DNA of 9,072 nt from Methylomonas sp. (GTDB lineage: Bacteria > Pseudomonadota > Gammaproteobacteria > Methylococcales > Methylomonadaceae): positions 1 through 9,072 of the forward strand of contig JAQTYP010000115.1 in NCBI GenBank assembly GCA_028688235.1, written 5' to 3'. The translations under genes and the position numbers were made by a program. Positions 5,355-9,072 of the stretch are shown here, in pieces; within the stretch, counting starts at the first letter, position 1, and each line of letters opens with the position of its first letter. The notes beneath the pieces were generated by a model, which had not been told where the DNA came from, searched no databases, and saw only the letters and a program-made list of their open reading frames with translations.

Positions 5355-6298
5355 AAGCGGGACTCGGCGGAAAAATGGACGGCCACGACCGGCGCATAAC
5401 CTTGTTGCACGGTTTCCGGCAAGGTCAAGGATAGCGAACCGTCGCCACCCAAACCTTGCCCGATAAAGCCGGAAGCCGGCGGCGCGACGCCGAACAGGCC
5501 GCCGGTTTGCGCCAGCAATACCGGATTTTTAAACGGCCGGCCTTGCTGGTGTACCGCCGCGTCGCCGTGGCGGCCGAAACGGGTGAACAATTGGTAAAAA
5601 CTGCGGTCGGCGGCGTAACCTCGGCCTTGCGGCGCGCAAGGCGCCAAGGTCAGGCTGGCATTGGCGTCGGCTTGGGCCGGCAGGGTTGCCGGATCGAAAC
5701 CGGTCAGTTCGAACTTGCCCAGGCCGATGCTGGCATCGCGGCCGAAACCGATCTGGCCGATGTCTCGCAGACATTGCTTACAATCCTCGCCGCTCAGCCG
5801 TTGTTCATCCAACAGCAGCCAAAGCTGCCACACGGCGCCGGGCTGATGCCAGAACTGTTCGACTTGGTAGGGGGCAAAGCCGTTGTCACCGGTGGTGTTG
5901 CTGTGGCGGTTGATGGTGTTGTGCGGTTGCGGATGGCTTAGACTGACCGCGCCGGCAATATCGGCCGGCGTTTTGGCATGGCCCAGCCAATGCGACAAGG
6001 GCGCTGTCACTTGCTCTTCCGGCAACCAGCAACGTTTTTTGACGGCCTTGCGGTCCGCGCCGGCAATGGACTCGTAGTAAAAGCCGGGCAGTTTCGGCAG
6101 CGGCAGATAGCCGCGCGGAAAAGCGTCGGACAGTACCGCGTAAGGCCGGTCGGCGTTGTAACCGTCCAGGCATTGCTGCAAGATGTTTTCACCGAAGCGG
6201 TTGCGCACGGCCCAGCATAGTTGGCCGAACAGAGTGTCGCCTTTCAGCGGCGTGCCGAAGGCGGATTTCGGTTCCAGGGTGATGCGGAAGGTTTGCAT
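5351..6298 (-). CDS. csm4: Csm4 RAMP subunit (Cas5 group)
   Basis: Csm4 binds the 5' tag of the crRNA and contacts Cas10 at the base of the effector. The 315-residue protein starts with a RAMP strand (FRITLEPKSAFGTPLKGDTLFG, here split as residues 4-14 and 15-25), in which GTPLKGDTLFGQLCWA is highly typical of Csm4. A second glycine-rich loop IGFGRDASIGLGKFEL lies at 183-198, and the C-terminal half has GGLFG and GFIGQGLGGDG segments. The ATG at 6298 directly abuts the vapC stop codon, and GGGAGAG upstream of it lies inside the end of vapC. The gene overlaps csm5 by 4 nt. It would normally follow csm3 directly, but here the toxin-antitoxin pair separates them. Confidence 0.93.
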   Translation of the reverse strand: MQTFRITLEPKSAFGTPLKGDTLFGQLCWAVRNRFGENILQQCLDGYNADRPYAVLSDAFPRGYLPLPKLPGFYYESIAGADRKAVKKRCWLPEEQVTAPLSHWLGHAKTPADIAGAVSLSHPQPHNTINRHSNTTGDNGFAPYQVEQFWHQPGAVWQLWLLLDEQRLSGEDCKQCLRDIGQIGFGRDASIGLGKFELTGFDPATLPAQADANASLTLAPCAPQGRGYAADRSFYQLFTRFGRHGDAAVHQQGRPFKNPVLLAQTGGLFGVAPPASGFIGQGLGGDGSLSLTLPETVQQGYAPVVAVHFSAESRL

Positions 6299-6700
6299 TC
6301 AACTCTCCCAGTCGGCGAGGCGCAAGCCGGCTATGCGGCCGAATTCTCGGCTATTGTGGGTCACCAAGGTCAAATCGTTGGCCAGGGCTATGGCGGCGAT
6401 TTGCAGGTCGTAGGGGCCAATGGGCATTCCCCGCCGATGCAGGTCGGCGCGGAGTTGGCCAAATAGCAGGGCTGCCTTATCGTCGAAGGGTAGCGAAGGA
6501 AATCGGTCTATAAACAAACGCTGTTTTGCCAAGGTTTTAGCGGGAAATTGGCTTTTCATGGCGCCGTAAAACAACTCCGCCCTAACCACGGAACAAATCA
6601 GCATGGTGTGTGGTTGTCGCGCATGAATGGCTTCTCGAATAGCGGGCAAACGGCCTTGCAGATAGCGAATGCAAACATTGGTATCCAGCAAATAATTCAT
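6299..6700 (-). CDS. vapC: VapC-family PIN-domain ribonuclease toxin
   Basis: A type II toxin of the PIN-domain family, a metal-dependent RNase; relatives cut tRNA or rRNA. The 133-residue protein has the PIN acidic residues in order: Asp6 in LLDTNVCIRYL, Glu42 in SVVRAELFYG, and Asp98 in GPYDLQIAA, with the late THNSREF motif (114-120). The ending GLRLADW is typical of this VapC group. Nothing suggests loss of activity. The ATG overlaps the antitoxin stop by 4 nt (ATGA), and the vapC stop directly touches the csm4 start with no base between them. The toxin is therefore fitted into the effector operon in the most compact way possible and is probably translated together with csm3 and csm4. Confidence 0.93.
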   Translation of the reverse strand: MNYLLDTNVCIRYLQGRLPAIREAIHARQPHTMLICSVVRAELFYGAMKSQFPAKTLAKQRLFIDRFPSLPFDDKAALLFGQLRADLHRRGMPIGPYDLQIAAIALANDLTLVTHNSREFGRIAGLRLADWES

Positions 6701-6936
6701 GATAGCGGTTCCCGCTCTTCATACTCTCCTTGCGATTCCCGTTCCGGTAAATCGGGAATGGAACCGAAGGTTTGTTCAAAAAAACCGATTGGCCAACCGT
6801 TGGCATCGGTTTCTTCCACAGCTTGATTGGGTTCGGACAAAGGCCAGATGATGATTTCCACCGGTTGATGACGCAGTTCTTCCGGGATGGCGATGCTATC
6901 GGGGGCGTCTTGGTAAATTTTGCGTATCGGTTGCAT
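6697..6936 (-). CDS. VapB-like antitoxin partner of VapC
   Basis: A 79-residue acidic protein immediately upstream of vapC. It begins MQPIRKIYQDAPDSIAIPEEL, here an N-terminal strand region, continues VEIIIWPLSE, and ends with a GWPIGFFEQTFGSIPDLPE segment rich in Glu. The pattern 'GWP.GFFE.TFG' is one I associate with small antitoxins next to VapC genes, and the acidic, aromatic C-terminus would fit in the toxin groove. The start at 6936 is chosen because AGGTGG lies about 8 nt upstream; the frame is open to 7002 but that part overlaps csm3. Only 1 nt separates this ATG from the csm3 stop. The DNA-binding class of the N-terminus is not clear, so the name is by position and partial similarity. 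Confidence 0.75.
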   Translation of the reverse strand: MQPIRKIYQDAPDSIAIPEELRHQPVEIIIWPLSEPNQAVEETDANGWPIGFFEQTFGSIPDLPERESQGEYEEREPLS

Positions 6937-6937
6937 G

Positions 6938-7660
6938 TCAGGCCACCTGTTGCAGGTTGATTTGTTCGAGTTGATGCTGGATAGGTTGTTTATCCAGTTC
7001 AAGGCGGGTAAATTGGATTTTGCCGTAACCGCGCGAGCCGGAACCGCCGAGGCCCGTGTATTCCAGCAGTTTCAGGCCCATCAGGACAGTATCGAGTAAA
7101 TTCTCGTCGTCGTGAACGCGGATGCTCAGTTGGAAATCGAATTTGGCGCTGGCGGGAACGCGCTCGGTGTTGCGCGGATGTTCTGCCACGCCGCGAATGC
7201 GGTCTATCATGTTTTCCATCTTGGTTTCGGTCAGCGGCAGGCTTTTGTCGTCGCGCATCAACCTGACCCAGGCAGGGTCCAGTGGGCAATCCCAGAAGGC
7301 TAGGCGAGTGGGGCCGATTTCGCCGACCAGTTTTTGGTCATTGTTGCTGTCCGGCGCACCGCCGAACAGTTTCAGCAGGTTTTTAGCCTGGCCCTGAATT
7401 TTACCGTCCAGTTCGGCTATGTGTTTGAAACTCAAAGGATATCCATCGGTAATGCCCACGACGCCCAGATGCCATTCCAGCAAGCTACGCATCTTGCCTT
7501 TGATGCTGGAGCCGGGAATGTAGGGTTCCTGGGTGATGGGATTTTTGATGACCGGATTGTCGGTGCCGCCGATGTGAATCTCGGTATTGCCGCTGCCGAT
7601 GTGCAGGCCGCTCAGGAGTTCGATTTGGCCGGTCAGTTTTTGAATGTGGGTGAGTTGCAT
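6938..7660 (-). CDS. csm3: Csm3 backbone RAMP subunit and target-RNA nuclease
   Basis: Csm3 forms the repeated backbone of the type III-A complex and cuts bound target RNA at 6-nt intervals. The 240-residue protein shows the family landmarks: GLHIGSGNTEIHIGG near 18-32, the catalytic loop Asp34 in GGTDNPVIKNP, GSSIKGKMRSLLE at 50-62, the helix-loop region RIRGVAEHPRNTERVP around 154-169, and the glycine-rich loop GLGGSGSRGYGKIQF at 203-217. The catalytic aspartate is intact, so target RNA cleavage should be retained. A strong AAGGAG ribosome binding site precedes the ATG, and it lies 11 nt after csm2. Confidence 0.96.
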   Translation of the reverse strand: MQLTHIQKLTGQIELLSGLHIGSGNTEIHIGGTDNPVIKNPITQEPYIPGSSIKGKMRSLLEWHLGVVGITDGYPLSFKHIAELDGKIQGQAKNLLKLFGGAPDSNNDQKLVGEIGPTRLAFWDCPLDPAWVRLMRDDKSLPLTETKMENMIDRIRGVAEHPRNTERVPASAKFDFQLSIRVHDDENLLDTVLMGLKLLEYTGLGGSGSRGYGKIQFTRLELDKQPIQHQLEQINLQQVA

Positions 7661-7671
7661 CGGGCGTCTCC

Positions 7672-8124
7672 TTAGTCTTTGGGTCTTTTTTCTTTGTAAA
7701 AGCCCATGAAGGCTTCCATGAACAGTTTGAAATAACGTAGCGTATCGGCGCTATCGATTTGGCCGATACCGTGGTTGATCAGTTTGACGAAGTTATCGTC
7801 GACCAGTTTTCTACCCGAGGCATAAGCCACTTTGGCGTTAATCATGCGAATGAACGGCAAAAACTCGGCAAAGCGTTCCGGTTGCAGATTGGCTTTGTTG
7901 TCCCACAAGACGATTTCGTCATAGAAGCGGCGCAATTGCGTGGGTTTGTTGAGTTCCTTTTTCGAGGCCGCGATAGTTTCGGCCGCCGTTCTGGCAACGC
8001 CGTCGAACAAATCGGCGGCAATGTTTTTCAAATTAATGTTCGAGGTGTCGATGGGATCGACGCGCCTTTCGTCGTATCCACCGCGCGAGGCGTGGCCGTG
8101 TCGTTGCTGGGGTTGTAAAGCCAT
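7672..8124 (-). CDS. csm2: Csm2 small subunit
   Basis: Csm2 is the small helical subunit that lines the target-RNA side of the effector. The 150-residue protein carries the usual core QLRRFYDEIVLW, then FLPFIRMINAKVAYASGRKLV, and a final helix with YFKLFMEAFMGFYKEK. A basic, probably flexible N-terminus of about 30 residues (rich in Gln, His, Arg) precedes the core. AAGGAG lies 8 nt upstream of the ATG at 8124. It is followed by csm3 after 11 nt; upstream, a 134-bp gap separates it from cas10. Confidence 0.93.
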   Translation of the reverse strand: MALQPQQRHGHASRGGYDERRVDPIDTSNINLKNIAADLFDGVARTAAETIAASKKELNKPTQLRRFYDEIVLWDNKANLQPERFAEFLPFIRMINAKVAYASGRKLVDDNFVKLINHGIGQIDSADTLRYFKLFMEAFMGFYKEKRPKD

Positions 8125-8169
8125 CTTGAGTTCTCCTTAGCGAAGCGGTTAATCGATGTTTTTAAAGTG

Positions 8170-8226
8170 GGTACGCACTGCGTACCTTGCCGGACTCTCG
8201 TTCCCACGCTCCGCGTGGGAATGCAT
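8170..8226. repeat. REP-like hairpin pair between cas10 and csm2
   Basis: Two tight inverted repeats occur together: GGTACGC/GCGTACC (8170-8176 and 8180-8186) and TTCCCACGC/GCGTGGGAA (8201-8209 and 8213-8221), each with a 3-nt loop. The second, in the form CTCGTTCCCACGCTCCGCG, is a familiar interspersed palindrome in gammaproteobacterial genomes. It sits in an otherwise compact operon, where it could affect mRNA stability or the relative amounts of cas10 and csm2. No gene is seen in 8125-8258. Confidence 0.6.
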
Positions 8227-8258
8227 CCTCCGGCGCCTTGCGGTCGGCGACACCGGGG

Positions 8259-9072
8259 TCAATCCCGCTGCTGGTACAAATGACAAAACAGCGCGATGCG
8301 GTAGTTGCCGCCGTGTTCCTTGATTCCGGCATGGGCTATTTCTTTTGCCAATGCTTCATGGCGGATTTCACGTTGCTTTTTGTCCAGTTTTTTGCGATCC
8401 AGCATCCGAGCTGTGCGGTAGGCAAAGTAACTGTGCCAAAGGGCATTTTCCGGTTTCTCGCCGACCTTTTCGGCCATGTCGATCAAATTCAGCAGACCGT
8501 AGACGTAGCCCGTACTGAGGTCGTTTTCTTTCGCCAAGTCTTGCAGATTGGGCAAACGCCGATGTAACAGCTCTTGAAACGTATGCCAGCCTACGGTTTG
8601 CCCAAAACAGGTAACGGCGGCTTTCGGCGGCATATTCCGTCTCTCGGGATTGTGCGCTTTGGCCTGCTCTAAGGCCTGTTCCGCCAGTTCGCCGATTTGG
8701 TTGATCGGCAGGCCGGGTTTGGTGGTGCTGAGGCCGGCAGAAAAATGCAGGTATCCGTTCTCGGCGGTGTAACGGGTAAATTCGCTTCGCATACGTTCGG
8801 CCAGTTCGATTTGCGACCGCCACGGCCCGATCAGGAAAAAATCGTCACCACCGGCGAATACTGTATAGGTGTCGGGATATTCCCGCAGGCACAGCCAAGG
8901 CAGATAGACAGCAAAGAAGTTGTTGAGCTGGCGCGACAAGGCGGCGGTTTTGCCGAAGCTGGCATCGTCACCAAGACCGGACAGGAAGATGTTGCCCAGA
9001 TTGTCGACGTCGCCTTTCAGGGTGGACAGGGCGCTGAGGCCTATCCATTTGCCAGTGTCGTTCTGGCGACGA
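8259..9072 (-). CDS. cas10: Cas10/Csm1, C-terminal part (5' end outside window)
   Basis: Cas10 is the large subunit of the type III effector; its Palm domain makes cyclic oligoadenylates from ATP when target RNA is bound. The 270 visible residues begin in the second Palm domain: LKGDVDNLG (coded at about 9020-8994) carries metal-binding aspartates, and VFAGGDDFFLIG has the intact GGDD motif at 8852-8841. After it come NPERRNMPPKAAVTCFG and a helical C-terminal domain ending HLYQQRD. The frame is open to the right edge, so the TTG at 8939 is internal, not the start. The N-terminal HD domain, which would decide whether Cas10 has DNase activity, cannot be seen. The intact GGDD together with a CARF nuclease in the same operon predicts working cOA signalling. 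Confidence 0.95.
   Translation of the reverse strand, partial: RRQNDTGKWIGLSALSTLKGDVDNLGNIFLSGLGDDASFGKTAALSRQLNNFFAVYLPWLCLREYPDTYTVFAGGDDFFLIGPWRSQIELAERMRSEFTRYTAENGYLHFSAGLSTTKPGLPINQIGELAEQALEQAKAHNPERRNMPPKAAVTCFGQTVGWHTFQELLHRRLPNLQDLAKENDLSTGYVYGLLNLIDMAEKVGEKPENALWHSYFAYRTARMLDRKKLDKKQREIRHEALAKEIAHAGIKEHGGNYRIALFCHLYQQRD

Noticed and set aside
5456..5941. Plus-strand open frame of 161 codons opposite csm4
   Set aside because: Shadow frame of a clear csm4.

Overview
This window holds most of a type III-A (Csm) CRISPR-Cas locus, and every gene is on the minus strand. Read in the direction of transcription (right to left), the order is cas10/csm1 (5' end outside the window), csm2, csm3, a VapB-like antitoxin with vapC, csm4, csm5, a yefM-yoeB toxin-antitoxin pair, cas6, a CARF-domain nuclease of the Card1/Can2 (DUF1887) family, a very short CRISPR array, and the first 31 codons of cas1, which runs off the left edge. 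Protein families and the dispersed palindromes suggest a gammaproteobacterium, possibly a methanotroph of the Methylococcales; that taxonomic guess is low confidence.

Regions: 1-95 is the start of cas1. 96-271 is a short intergenic stretch with two small palindromes. 272-599 is the CRISPR array, with three 36-bp repeats and two spacers. One spacer is split by a 146-bp palindromic MITE-like element (337-482) flanked by 8-bp direct repeats GTGACGTC; removing the element and one copy of the duplication restores a spacer of 33 bp, the length of its neighbour. 665-2840 holds card1 and cas6. 2841-3063 is intergenic with a dispersed palindromic repeat. 3064-3569 is yoeB-yefM, with a promoter candidate upstream at 3605-3633. 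3657-5354 is csm5 with a long charged coiled-coil extension. 5351-6298 is csm4. 6299-6936 is the vapC/vapB-like pair, packed between csm3 and csm4 with essentially no spacer. 6938-8124 is csm3 and csm2. 8125-8258 carries REP-like hairpins. 8259-9072 is the C-terminal part of cas10.

How the parts should work together (family knowledge plus inference): Cas6 cuts the pre-crRNA and leaves an 8-nt 5' tag ATTAAGAC. Cas10 with Csm2-Csm5 forms the crRNA-guided effector. Csm3 (Asp34) cleaves target RNA. The Cas10 Palm domain, with an intact GGDD, should make cyclic oligoadenylates, which switch on the CARF nuclease. Cas1 adds spacers. The most unusual features are the two type II RNase toxin-antitoxin modules built into the effector operon and the transposon-like insertion inside a spacer.
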